A stretch of DNA of 64,000 nt from Candidatus Binatia bacterium (GTDB taxonomy: Bacteria > Desulfobacterota > Binatia > UBA12015). Numbering within the stretch: the stretch's first letter is position 1; each line of letters begins with the position of its first letter. A program made the translations under genes and the position numbers. This document shows, piece after piece, positions 25,313-33,852 of the stretch. The notes beneath the pieces were generated by a model, which had not been told where the DNA came from, did not search any database, and was given only the letters and a program-made list of their open reading frames with translations. The stretch is taken from NCBI GenBank assembly GCA_029243485.1, contig JAQWRY010000032.1, positions 62,001 through 126,000 of the forward strand, in the 5' to 3' direction.

Positions 25313-27868
25313 ATGCACTGCACACTCGTTTCGCATACGCACTGGGACCGGGAGTGGTACCGGACATTCCAGAACTTTCGCGCGCGCCTGGTCGATGCGA
25401 TCGATCGCGTACTCGACATGGCGGCGGAGGATCCGGAGTTTCGGTTTCTGCTGGATGGCCAGACGATCGTACTCGAAGACTACCTCGAGATTCGGCCGGA
25501 CCGTCGTGAGGAACTCGAGCGCGCGTGTCGCGAGCGTCGCATCGCGATCGGGCCCTGGTACGTGCAGCCCGACTCGCTCTTGCCGGCGGGTGAGACGCAC
25601 GTGCGCAATCTTCTCGAGGGGCGTCGGGTCGGCCGCGCCTTCGGGGGCGTGTCACAGATCGCGTACACGCCGGATTCGTTCGGGCACCCGGCTCAGTTCC
25701 CGCAGATCTTCGCCGGGTTCGGTCTCGATCTCTTCACGTACTGGCGCGGCAATGGCTCTGAGATCGACGACTTGCCTGCGGAGTACCGATGGGAGGCGCC
25801 CGACGGAACGTCGGTCCTCGCGCATCACCTGGGCGAGGGTTACTTCGGCGCCTGCGGCCTGCCCGAAGATCCGATCGCCGCCGCGGTATTCCTGCGGGGA
25901 GTGTCCGACGAACTCGTGAAGCGGACGACCAACGACCGTGTCCTGCTCATGAACGGCATCGACCATGCGATTCCCGGCCCGGGCGTGGGGACGGTTCTCG
26001 AGGTTCTGAGACGATCGACGGGTTGGACGGTCAAGCGCGGCGTTCTGGAGGATTTCGCTGAGGGATTATCGCCCGACGCGCCGACGTATCGTGGCGAGCT
26101 CGTCGGCGGTCGTATCGCCAATCTTCTCCCGGGCGTCTGGTCGGCTCGCATGCCTCTCAAGCTCCGCAACCGAGAGGCCGAGGCCGTGCTGCTCGGATGG
26201 GCCGAGCCCTGGGCCGCGCTCGCCGCACGCTCGGGCCTCCGCGATGATCGTCCAGCGCTCCGCACCGCGTGGCGCTCGCTGTTGTGCAACCAGGCTCACG
26301 ATTCGATCTGTGGTTGCTCGCAGGACCGTGTGCACGACCAGGGCGAGGCGCGCTACGATGTTGCGATAGAGCTTGGCACGGAGACGGCCACACGGTGCTT
26401 GGAGCGGCTCGCCGGCTTGGACACTACACGGAGTCAGCCGTGGGATGCCGACCTCGACGTCGCGGTGTTCAACCCGTCCCCGCACCCGCGAACCGACGTC
26501 GTTCGGTTCCCCTTGGAGGCGGCGGCCTGGGTCGAGTTCCGGGGGGACGTCGAGCGCTCCATGCAGGTGCATCCGTTGCTCGGCGCCACGGTCCAGGCGA
26601 AGGGCTACACGGCGGACGGCGTTGCGGCGCGTCTCGTTCGCGAGACGGGCTCCCCGCGCTTGCGGCTCCAGCCGGATCAGGCGCCGCTCTATGTCGAGAC
26701 GATCGTCCGAGACGTCCCGGCCTTCGGTTGGCGTCGGGTGCGACTTGAGCGCACAGAGGCGCATCCCGACGAAGAAGATGACGGCCGCGAGATCTCGAAC
26801 GAGGACGTGTCGGTTGCGGTCGCACCCGACGGGACGCTCGACGTTCGGCTCGGCGAGCAACTGTTTCGTGGACTGTGCGGGCTCGAAGACGTCGGCGATC
26901 GCGGCGACACCTACGACTTCGATCCGGTCCCGGGTCTGTCGGAACCGCGGCTGGAGTCTCTCCTCGTCTCCCGTCGGCGTCATCCCGGTGGGATGCAAAC
27001 CCTGCGGGTCGAGCGCGTGTTCTCGACGCCCGACTGCCTCGATCCGGACCGTCGCCACCGAAGCGTCGTGAGGACGAAGTCGCGCGTCGTCATCGAGGCG
27101 TGCATTGCGGACGGGCTCTCGCGCGTCGACCTCGAAGTTCTGGTCGACAACCAGGCGCGCGACCACCGTCTCCGCCTCCTGTTCCCGACTGGAGACAAGG
27201 GCGGCGACGCGTTGGCTGCTACGACGAGTGACATCGCGCGCCGAGCCGCGCAGGTGGCTGACGCGACGGGTTGGATGCATCGCGCGCCGACGACCTTTTG
27301 TCAGCAGGGTTTCGTTCGCGGGGGTGGCCTGACGGTGGGCGCCCCCGGACTGCCGGAGGCGGAGTGGAACGAGGACGGGGTGATTGCCCTGACGCTGGTG
27401 CGATCCGTCGGCTGGCTCGCACTCATGGACCTCGAGAGCAGGCCGATCCCGGCGGGGCCGGTGGTGGAGACCCCGGGCGCGCAGTGCCTCGCGCCGTTCC
27501 AGACACGCATCACGTTGCTCGGCACGCTCGACCCCGCCGCCGTGCGGGAATTCGAACTCGGATTCATGGCCGTGCCCGCAGGAGACGCGCCCCTGGTCGA
27601 CAGCCAGCGCTCGCTATTCGAGATGGATTCGCGGACCGTGCTCCTCGAGACCTTGAAGCCGGCCGAAGAGGGGGAGGGCGTCGTGGTGCGGCTGCTCAAC
27701 CCGACCGATCGAGAGGAATCGGTCTGTCTTCGGACCGCGTTTGGTGCGGAGAAGGCGACTCCGGTGCGCTTGGACGAAGAAGTCTGCGGGGAGTCCGTCT
27801 CGATCGATGGCGGTACGCTTCGAACGACGGTGCCCGCGCACGCCCTCCGCACGTTCCGCCTCGACTAG
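25313..27868 (+). CDS. Glycoside hydrolase family 38 alpha-mannosidase
   Basis: 851 residues. The N-terminal catalytic domain opens with SHTHWDREWY, the GH38 zinc-binding motif, and the nucleophile Asp lies in AYTPDSFGHPAQFPQI. QAHDSICGCSQD near residue 325 is the family's His/Asp site. The middle helical and C-terminal beta-sandwich domains follow. There is no signal peptide, so action is probably cytoplasmic on imported mannosides. The gene faces a GPH-type sugar symporter gene, their stop codons overlapping (TAG at 27866-27868 against the opposite-strand stop at 27865-27867), which fits a catabolic pairing of uptake and hydrolysis. Confidence 0.93.
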   Translation: MHCTLVSHTHWDREWYRTFQNFRARLVDAIDRVLDMAAEDPEFRFLLDGQTIVLEDYLEIRPDRREELERACRERRIAIGPWYVQPDSLLPAGETHVRNLLEGRRVGRAFGGVSQIAYTPDSFGHPAQFPQIFAGFGLDLFTYWRGNGSEIDDLPAEYRWEAPDGTSVLAHHLGEGYFGACGLPEDPIAAAVFLRGVSDELVKRTTNDRVLLMNGIDHAIPGPGVGTVLEVLRRSTGWTVKRGVLEDFAEGLSPDAPTYRGELVGGRIANLLPGVWSARMPLKLRNREAEAVLLGWAEPWAALAARSGLRDDRPALRTAWRSLLCNQAHDSICGCSQDRVHDQGEARYDVAIELGTETATRCLERLAGLDTTRSQPWDADLDVAVFNPSPHPRTDVVRFPLEAAAWVEFRGDVERSMQVHPLLGATVQAKGYTADGVAARLVRETGSPRLRLQPDQAPLYVETIVRDVPAFGWRRVRLERTEAHPDEEDDGREISNEDVSVAVAPDGTLDVRLGEQLFRGLCGLEDVGDRGDTYDFDPVPGLSEPRLESLLVSRRRHPGGMQTLRVERVFSTPDCLDPDRRHRSVVRTKSRVVIEACIADGLSRVDLEVLVDNQARDHRLRLLFPTGDKGGDALAATTSDIARRAAQVADATGWMHRAPTTFCQQGFVRGGGLTVGAPGLPEAEWNEDGVIALTLVRSVGWLALMDLESRPIPAGPVVETPGAQCLAPFQTRITLLGTLDPAAVREFELGFMAVPAGDAPLVDSQRSLFEMDSRTVLLETLKPAEEGEGVVVRLLNPTDREESVCLRTAFGAEKATPVRLDEEVCGESVSIDGGTLRTTVPAHALRTFRLD

Positions 27869-29202
27869 CTCGCGGCCTGCTCCTGCAGTTCGATTTCGCG
27901 CCGCAGAGTCGCCTGCTTTTCGCGATCGAGAGGGAAGTTCCACATCAGCCCCGCGACGCACGCGAAGATCAGGCACGGAGGCCACACGAACATTCCGACC
28001 AACCCGGCGATCGCTTCGGGGGAGTTCTCGGCGCCCGGTGTGTATCCGATCCACTCCAGCAGCGGGTATACGATGCCGATCGAGACGGCGTAGCCGACTT
28101 TGTTCGTCATCGTGAGGAGCGAGTAGTACAGCCCGGTGCGCTGCGCTCCGGACTCGACGCGGTCCTGGTCGGCGACGTCGGCCATGATGGAGCGGAACAG
28201 GAACGGAGCGGCGCCGAGATTGATTCCGACGAGCAGGCAGAAGCCGATGGCGGGGAGGACCTGTGCCGTCGGGATCAGCAGGATGAGCGGGATCGAGATC
28301 GTCGTGAACAGGGACGAGAGCGCCAGTGTGCGGTGCTTGCCGAGGCGGTAGCTCAGTCGAACGATCGGGGCGATGAACGTGACGCCCGAGATGAAGTACA
28401 CGAGCAGCAGGAAGCTCGCGGACTTGGGGAGCTGAAGGTAGTCGTCCGCGAGAAACAGGAAGAGCGCGGAGATGATGCCGCCGCCGATGCCTGAGAGCGC
28501 ATCCATGATGAGCACGCGGCGAAGGGCCGCGTTTCCCGCAAGGAGGGCCGATGCCCGCCGCCATCCGAGCGAAGGTGCCTCCGGTGCCTCTCGTTCCGGA
28601 ACCTTCGAGACGGCCCACGCCACGGTGATCGGCAGGCACACGATGATGAACCACCCCATCGCCGCGACCCGCCCGGCGCGCGTCGACGTCGGGTCTACCT
28701 GCTCCAGAATTGCGGGGAGCGCGAGGACAGCGATCACTCCGAGAAGCAGTGCGATCTCGCGCGCGGCTTGCACGCGCGATCGTTCGTCGTAGTCGGGAGT
28801 GAGTTCGGCGCCCCACGACATGTGGGAGATCGTGAGGAGGGTCCATCCGACGTAGAGGAAGATCATCCACCCCAGGAGGTAGAGCCAGCTGATCGGTGGG
28901 TCAGGAGCGAAGATCTGCCAGACGGCGACCAGGACGATCGGGACGGATGCCACGATCCACGGGCGTCGTCGTCCGAAGCGTGTCCGGACACGGTCGGAGA
29001 GTACGCCGAGCAGCGGGTCCGTCAAGACGTCCCAGAACCGGGTGATCATGAAGACGGTGCCGACCAGGCTCAGCCCGATGCCCATGTCGTCTGCGTAGAA
29101 CGGCGGCAGGTAGACGATCAACGGAAGCCCGAGGGCGGAGATCGGAGCCGCGGGCGAGGCGAAGGCGATCAATGTGGGGAGCGAGAGCGGGGCGGGCTTC
29201 AT
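27865..29202 (-). CDS. MelB-like GPH-family sugar:cation symporter (MFS)
   Basis: 445 residues with about 12 hydrophobic helices. The loop after helix 2 carries the MFS/GPH signature RFWDVLTDPLLGVLSDR, followed by RFGRRRPWI, which in MelB-type symporters includes the cation-binding Asp of the DPxxG motif. These transporters take up glycosides, pentosides or hexuronides with Na+ or H+. I chose the ATG at 29202 (MKPAPLSLPTLIAF); an ATG at 29235 is possible. The neighbouring GH38 gene on the other strand suggests mannosides as substrates, but this is inference. Confidence 0.88.
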   Translation of the reverse strand: MKPAPLSLPTLIAFASPAAPISALGLPLIVYLPPFYADDMGIGLSLVGTVFMITRFWDVLTDPLLGVLSDRVRTRFGRRRPWIVASVPIVLVAVWQIFAPDPPISWLYLLGWMIFLYVGWTLLTISHMSWGAELTPDYDERSRVQAAREIALLLGVIAVLALPAILEQVDPTSTRAGRVAAMGWFIIVCLPITVAWAVSKVPEREAPEAPSLGWRRASALLAGNAALRRVLIMDALSGIGGGIISALFLFLADDYLQLPKSASFLLLVYFISGVTFIAPIVRLSYRLGKHRTLALSSLFTTISIPLILLIPTAQVLPAIGFCLLVGINLGAAPFLFRSIMADVADQDRVESGAQRTGLYYSLLTMTNKVGYAVSIGIVYPLLEWIGYTPGAENSPEAIAGLVGMFVWPPCLIFACVAGLMWNFPLDREKQATLRREIELQEQAAS

Positions 29203-29274
29203 GAGTGGTTTCGACTGCTCCGGCGGGAGTCCCATGACTAGCAGGGAGCCGGTCCGACATGCCATACGACCCAC

Positions 29275-29655
29275 ATGGGCGAGCCGGTCTCCTGCGAGGG
29301 TGGGTGCCACTGTGGTGCCGTCAGATTTCGCGTCCGCTTCGAGCGGTACGAAGCGCTGCAGTGCAACTGCTCGATGTGTTCGCGAAAGGGGTTCCTTCAC
29401 CTGATCGTGCCGCCGGAGGATTTCGAATTGCTGGGCGGTGCGGACGATCTCGTGACCTACTCGTTCAATACGCACATCGCGAAGCATCGGTTCTGCCGCA
29501 TCCATCCCTTCCACGAGCCGCGCTCGCACCCCGATCAAATCGACGTGAACATCCATTGTCTGGATGAGCCGCCGCTCGACCGGTTCGCGGTCGAGAAATT
29601 CGACGGGCGTCGCTGGGAAGACAACGTCGAGCAGATCCGCTCGTCGGGAGATTGA
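29275..29655 (+). CDS. GFA (CENP-V/GFA domain) family protein lacking one zinc-site Cys
   Basis: 126 residues. The GFA fold signatures are GGCHCGAVRF, ALQCNCSMCSRKGF and PRSHPDQIDVNIHCLDE. Members bind a structural and a catalytic zinc through Cys-rich motifs, and some activate formaldehyde with glutathione, though most have unknown roles. The usual FCxxCG motif before the PRSHPDG-like stretch is here FCRIHPF (29491-29511), as if three codons had been lost, removing one Cys and the Gly. A methyltransferase gene follows 3 bases after its stop, so the pair is probably co-transcribed. Confidence 0.85.
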   Translation: MGEPVSCEGGCHCGAVRFRVRFERYEALQCNCSMCSRKGFLHLIVPPEDFELLGGADDLVTYSFNTHIAKHRFCRIHPFHEPRSHPDQIDVNIHCLDEPPLDRFAVEKFDGRRWEDNVEQIRSSGD

Positions 29656-29658
29656 AAA

Positions 29659-30279
29659 ATGGGTCTTTACGATCGCTGGATCCTTCCGAGGGTCCTGGAC
29701 TTCGCCATGCGCCAGCCGCCGATTCCGAAGCAGCGGGAGAAGGTCGTGCCTCTCGCGGAGGGCCACGTCCTGGAGATTGGGATTGGCTCTGGGTTGAATC
29801 TCGCGTACTACGACCAGAGCAAGGTGACGAAGCTGTGGGGGTTGGATCCGTCCATGGAACTTCGGAAGAAGGCGGTCGAGCGCTCGGCTGAGTCCGGGAT
29901 GGAAGTCGAGTTCATCGGTTTGTCGGGCGAGGACATCCCACTTGAGTCCGGTTCCGCCGACACCGTGCTCACCACGTTCACGCTGTGCACGATTCCCGAC
30001 GCTGGCGCCGCGTTGAAGGAGATGTATCGGGTCCTCCGCCCCGGGGGGCAGCTGTTGTTCGCCGAGCACGGGCGCGCACCCGATCAAGACGTCGTTCGCT
30101 GGCAGGACCGGATCAACCCGGTCTGGCAGCACGTGGCCGGTGGCTGTAACTTGAACCGAAAGATCGACGTGTTGGTCGAGGAGGCCGGTTTCACGGTGCG
30201 GGATCTGGAGCAGTCGTATCTCCCGGGCCCCCGCCCGTGGACCTACAACTACTGGGGCGCCGGCGTTCGCGCCGCGTAA
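29659..30279 (+). CDS. Class I SAM-dependent methyltransferase (Methyltransf_11)
   Basis: 206 residues. SAM-binding motif I is VLEIGIGSGLN (near residues 37-47), the acidic residue at the end of beta-2 is in LDPSMELR, and the post-motif LPLES/DTVLTTFTLCTIPD and RVLRPGGQLLFAEHG segments complete the UbiE/type-11 fold. The overall shape, with a GPRPWTYNYWGAG tail, resembles the METTL7/TMT1-like group acting on small thiols or lipids, but the substrate is unknown. It starts 3 bases after the GFA gene and is followed 16 bases later by the heme-oxygenase-like gene. Confidence 0.87.
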   Translation: MGLYDRWILPRVLDFAMRQPPIPKQREKVVPLAEGHVLEIGIGSGLNLAYYDQSKVTKLWGLDPSMELRKKAVERSAESGMEVEFIGLSGEDIPLESGSADTVLTTFTLCTIPDAGAALKEMYRVLRPGGQLLFAEHGRAPDQDVVRWQDRINPVWQHVAGGCNLNRKIDVLVEEAGFTVRDLEQSYLPGPRPWTYNYWGAGVRAA

Positions 30280-30295
30280 GGGGGCTAGAGCGAAG

Positions 30296-31078
30296 ATGAG
30301 TGACCGCGAGTGGAAGGACGTTCGAGGAAGTGGTGCCGAATGTACCGGGGATCTCCCGGTCGACGAGTTCATGGCCGGACTCGAGGCGCTTCAGGCAGAA
30401 GTTGCGACTGCGAAGAACCAGGTCTGGCCGCGCGTCGCCGACGGCACCCTGTCCGAAGAGTTGCTGAAGCGGCTTTGCAAGGAGTACTACTTCCTCGGCA
30501 AGTGGTACACCTGCGAGTTCGGGTCGCTCGTTGCGAATGCGCCGGACGTCGACGCACTCGGGCTGGGCTCGAGCGAGCACTTTTTGCACTGGGCGCAGAA
30601 TCTCGCGGATGAGATGGGCTTCGCCGGTGATCGGAACCACGTCGACATGAAGGTCGACTGGGCCCGGATGCTGAAGATCTCGGAAGACGAACTCGTTTCC
30701 TATCGGGCGATGCCCGAGACGATCGGGTCGGTCTTCACGAGCCTCTACTACATGCGTCGGACCTACGAAGAAGGGCTCGCCGCCTTCGGGTGGGCCGGGG
30801 AGCGGTTCGCCGCTTCGACGAACTACGCGAAGATGATGTACGAGGGGATGCGGGACCACTACGGAATCGAGGTCGAGAACTTCAAGGTCCACGCGTACGC
30901 CGAGGAAGACCATGGCCGTCAGGCAGACTTTCTGCTTCGGCAGGTCGCCGGCTCTGCCGGGCAGCAGCGGCGCATCCGTCACGCGATCGAACACGTGCTG
31001 ATCTGTCGGAACGCACGGACCGAAGCGCTCAATCGCTGGCTGGACGAACCGGGTGCCATCCGCCGCAAGGTCGCCTGA
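30296..31078 (+). CDS. Heme-oxygenase-like di-metal (TenA/PqqC/CADD-type) oxidase
   Basis: 260 residues, all-helical. The region H199-x3-E203-x2-H206 (HAYAEEDHG) resembles the HxxxD/ExxH metal motif of heme-oxygenase-like diiron oxidases and PqqC-like proteins, and Glu74, His98 and Glu106 are candidate partners. This superfamily (HDO) includes UndA, SznF and CADD and performs unusual oxidations on small molecules. The ~35-residue N-terminus is extra. It is downstream of the methyltransferase on the same strand and 70 bases upstream of a secreted beta-helix gene. The reaction cannot be predicted. Confidence 0.75.
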   Translation: MSDREWKDVRGSGAECTGDLPVDEFMAGLEALQAEVATAKNQVWPRVADGTLSEELLKRLCKEYYFLGKWYTCEFGSLVANAPDVDALGLGSSEHFLHWAQNLADEMGFAGDRNHVDMKVDWARMLKISEDELVSYRAMPETIGSVFTSLYYMRRTYEEGLAAFGWAGERFAASTNYAKMMYEGMRDHYGIEVENFKVHAYAEEDHGRQADFLLRQVAGSAGQQRRIRHAIEHVLICRNARTEALNRWLDEPGAIRRKVA

Positions 31079-31148
31079 CACACCGGGACGCATCGCAGCA
31101 GCTTTCTCGTTGACCACGGGGTGCCCGGGGGGCAGGGTCTCGGGTTGG

Positions 31149-33353
31149 ATGAAGCCGCCAGCGGTTGCCCGCATCGTCTCCGCCACCGCGGTGTTTTTCG
31201 CCGTGAATGCGTCTGCGTTCACCTACGTAGTTGCCGAGTCCGGCGGGGACTTCACGTCGATTCAGGCGGCGCTCGATGTCGCAGTGGCCGGGGACACTAT
31301 CGAGGTCCGAGAGAAGCCGACCCCGTACTCCGAGAAGATCATGTTCCCCACAAGTGGGAGCGTAGGTGCGGGCTACATCTCGCTCGAGGCGGCGGCCGGC
31401 GAGAATCCGGTCCTCGACGGCACCGGGGTCGGCGGCGACAACATGGTTCTGATCGAGAACCGGAGCTACGTGCGGCTCGTCGGCTTCGAGATTCGCAATA
31501 ATCTCAGCGTGAATGACGGCTCCGGGGTCCGCATCCTGGGTGCGGGCTCGCACATCGAGATCCGCGACAACGAGATCCATGAAATTCGCGGCCAGCACGC
31601 GATGGGGATCACCGTCTACGGGACCGAGGTTCAGCCGATCTCGGATCTCGTGATCGACGGTAACGAGATCCACGACTGTGATCCCGCCCAGAGTGAGGCG
31701 CTCACCCTCAACGGGAACGTCGCCGACTTCGAAGTGACCAACAACGTCGTTCGCGACGTGAACAGCATTGGCATCGACTTCATCGGTGGTGAGACGGACA
31801 TCCAACCGGACCCGACGAAGGTGGCTCGCGACGGGCTGTGCGCGGGCAACACCGTGATTCGTGCCAACGCGAACTACGGCGGCGGATTCGGCGGTGGTAT
31901 CTACGTGGATGGTGGCAAGGATATCGTCATCGAGAACAACGTGGTCACGCAGAGCGATCTCGGCGTAGAGATCGGCGCGGAGAACTCGGGGCTCGTGACG
32001 AGTGGCATCATCGTTCGCAACAATCTGATCTACGACAACGACAAGGTCGGGCTCGTGTTCGGCGGCTTCAGTAGCTCGGTCGGGACCGTCCAGGGCTGTG
32101 AGTTCCGGAACAACACGTTGTACAAGAACGACACCTTCGCCGAGGGCTTCGGGGAGATCTGGATTCAGTACGCTCAGAACAACGTCATCCGGAACAACAT
32201 CTTCTACGCGACCGACGAGAACCTACTGCTCGCGTCCTACGGCAACGGGAATCAGAACAATACGTTCGATTACAACGTTTGGTTCATCGACGACGGCGCG
32301 GCGAGTGCGCGCTTCGTTTGGAACGACGACGAGCATGTTGGCTTCGCTACCTATCAGGTGGCGGAGGGCCAGGATGCAAGCTCGCAGTTCATCGATCCGC
32401 AGCTCGTGCAGCCGGCGGCCGCCGATTTTCACATCGATGGTCAATCCGCTGCCGTGAACGCCGGAGACCCAGCGACATCGGTGGACGTCGGTGAAGAGGA
32501 CCTGGACGGTGCGTCGCGCCTCTCAGGGCCACGCGTCGACGTGGGCGCGGATGAGGTCACCTGTGGGGATGCGGTGGTGAACCCCGGAGAAGAGTGCGAC
32601 GACGGGAATGCGATCGACGGCGACGGCTGCGATTCGAACTGCACATTCACGGCCTGCGGGAACGGGATCCTCACCGCAGGAGAGGTTTGCGATGACGGGA
32701 ACACCGCTTCAGGAGACTGTTGTGACGGCAGCTGTCAGCAGGAGGCGAATGGGTCCTCCTGCGACGACGATCGGCCCTGCACCCACCAGGACGCCTGCAC
32801 GGCCGGGGTCTGCGCCGGCGTGGTCGAGCCCGACCCGACGTGTCGCACCGCTGGGAAGTCCGGACTCACCATCAAGCCTGGCCCGTTCAGCATCAAGGAC
32901 CGGCTGACGTACACCTGGAAGAAGGGTGCCGCGACGACCCTTGCCGAGTTGGGCGACCCTACTCAGGGGGCCGGACCCGGCCACGACATCTGCCTGTATG
33001 ACGGCAACGGAGCCGGCTACGACCTCGCTCTGGAGATCGAGATTCCGCCCGCCGGGACCTGCGCCGGGAAGACATGCTGGAAGGCCGCGGGCAGCAGAGG
33101 CTTTAAATACAGCGATAAGAGCGGCTCTCGGCACGGCGTCAGGAAGATCGTGCTGAAGGCGGGTGACGCCGGAAAGACGAGTCTGGTTCTGAAGGGGCAG
33201 GGGGCCGCGTTGCAGCCGCCGGCATTGCCGCTGGATGACGTTCCGGAAGTTGCCTTGCAGGTGCGCAACGATCTCGGACTCTGTCTGGGGACCACGTTCG
33301 CGGCGCCGGCGACGTCCAATACGGCGTCGAGCTTCAAGGATAAGGTTCCCTAG
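31149..33353 (+). CDS. Secreted right-handed beta-helix protein with DUF4215-like Cys-rich region
   Basis: 734 residues from the ATG at 31149. A signal peptide (residues ~1-24) is followed by FTSIQAALDVAVAGDTIEV, typical of parallel beta-helix starts, and by many Asn-rich rungs (NNLI, NNIF, NNTL; residues ~60-440), suggesting a surface polysaccharide-active or adhesive fold. Residues ~470-565 form a Myxococcus-type Cys-rich region (CGDAVVNPGEECDDGNA, then GNGILTAGEVCDDGN). The last ~165 residues form a distinct domain shared with the PD40 protein at 54.9 kb (see findings). No catalytic residues can be picked out. Confidence 0.85.
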   Translation: MKPPAVARIVSATAVFFAVNASAFTYVVAESGGDFTSIQAALDVAVAGDTIEVREKPTPYSEKIMFPTSGSVGAGYISLEAAAGENPVLDGTGVGGDNMVLIENRSYVRLVGFEIRNNLSVNDGSGVRILGAGSHIEIRDNEIHEIRGQHAMGITVYGTEVQPISDLVIDGNEIHDCDPAQSEALTLNGNVADFEVTNNVVRDVNSIGIDFIGGETDIQPDPTKVARDGLCAGNTVIRANANYGGGFGGGIYVDGGKDIVIENNVVTQSDLGVEIGAENSGLVTSGIIVRNNLIYDNDKVGLVFGGFSSSVGTVQGCEFRNNTLYKNDTFAEGFGEIWIQYAQNNVIRNNIFYATDENLLLASYGNGNQNNTFDYNVWFIDDGAASARFVWNDDEHVGFATYQVAEGQDASSQFIDPQLVQPAAADFHIDGQSAAVNAGDPATSVDVGEEDLDGASRLSGPRVDVGADEVTCGDAVVNPGEECDDGNAIDGDGCDSNCTFTACGNGILTAGEVCDDGNTASGDCCDGSCQQEANGSSCDDDRPCTHQDACTAGVCAGVVEPDPTCRTAGKSGLTIKPGPFSIKDRLTYTWKKGAATTLAELGDPTQGAGPGHDICLYDGNGAGYDLALEIEIPPAGTCAGKTCWKAAGSRGFKYSDKSGSRHGVRKIVLKAGDAGKTSLVLKGQGAALQPPALPLDDVPEVALQVRNDLGLCLGTTFAAPATSNTASSFKDKVP

Positions 33354-33460
33354 GCGTGGTCTGGTTCGTTGACCCGAGGGCCTGTCCTCGGGCACCTAGA
33401 GAAGTGGGGCCGGGTACCGGCAGCACCGAGTCGGGCGATCCAATGCGCTGGTCCCAGCGT

Positions 33461-33829
33461 CATGAGGATCGAGGAACAGTATGGGGAAGAAGCCGCGGAG
33501 TTGGTGCGGCAACGCGGCTCGTGCTGGGCTGCATCCTCGCCTACGGAGTGGCGTGGGTGTTCGAGCACTACGAGCATCCGGGACGCAACGCGACCTACGG
33601 CTTGCTCTTCGGCGCAATTGTGGTCGAGCAGTAAGGCCGGGTCCAACGGGCGGGCCGCAGTGCCCGCAACCTGTTCGAGTTGATCACCTCGAAGCTCGAC
33701 GTGCTGCGCAACCTCGTGGGCAATGCACTCAAATTCACCGATCACGGCAGCGTCGTGATCACGGCGCGCCGGCATGGTGAAGGGGGCGATGTTGCGTGGA
33801 TGGCTTCCGCGGACCCGCCGGCTGAATGA
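33461..33829 (+). pseudogene. Relic of a sensor histidine kinase
   Basis: Two frames carry pieces of one protein. The start (ATG 33461) reads MRIEEQYGEEAAELVRQR. The next frame continues TRLVLGCILAYGVAWVFE, a transmembrane helix, and GLLFGAIVVEQ, ending at TAA 33632-33634. The same frame then resumes SARNLFEL, LRNLVGNALKFTDHG and SVVITARR, matching the N-box of the HATPase_c domain of histidine kinases, and stops at 33827-33829. The phosphoacceptor domain and the Gly-rich ATP lid are missing. At least one frameshift, one in-frame stop and internal deletions make a functional product unlikely. Confidence 0.6.
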
Positions 33830-33852
33830 TCCGCTCGGCGACGCGCTCCCGG

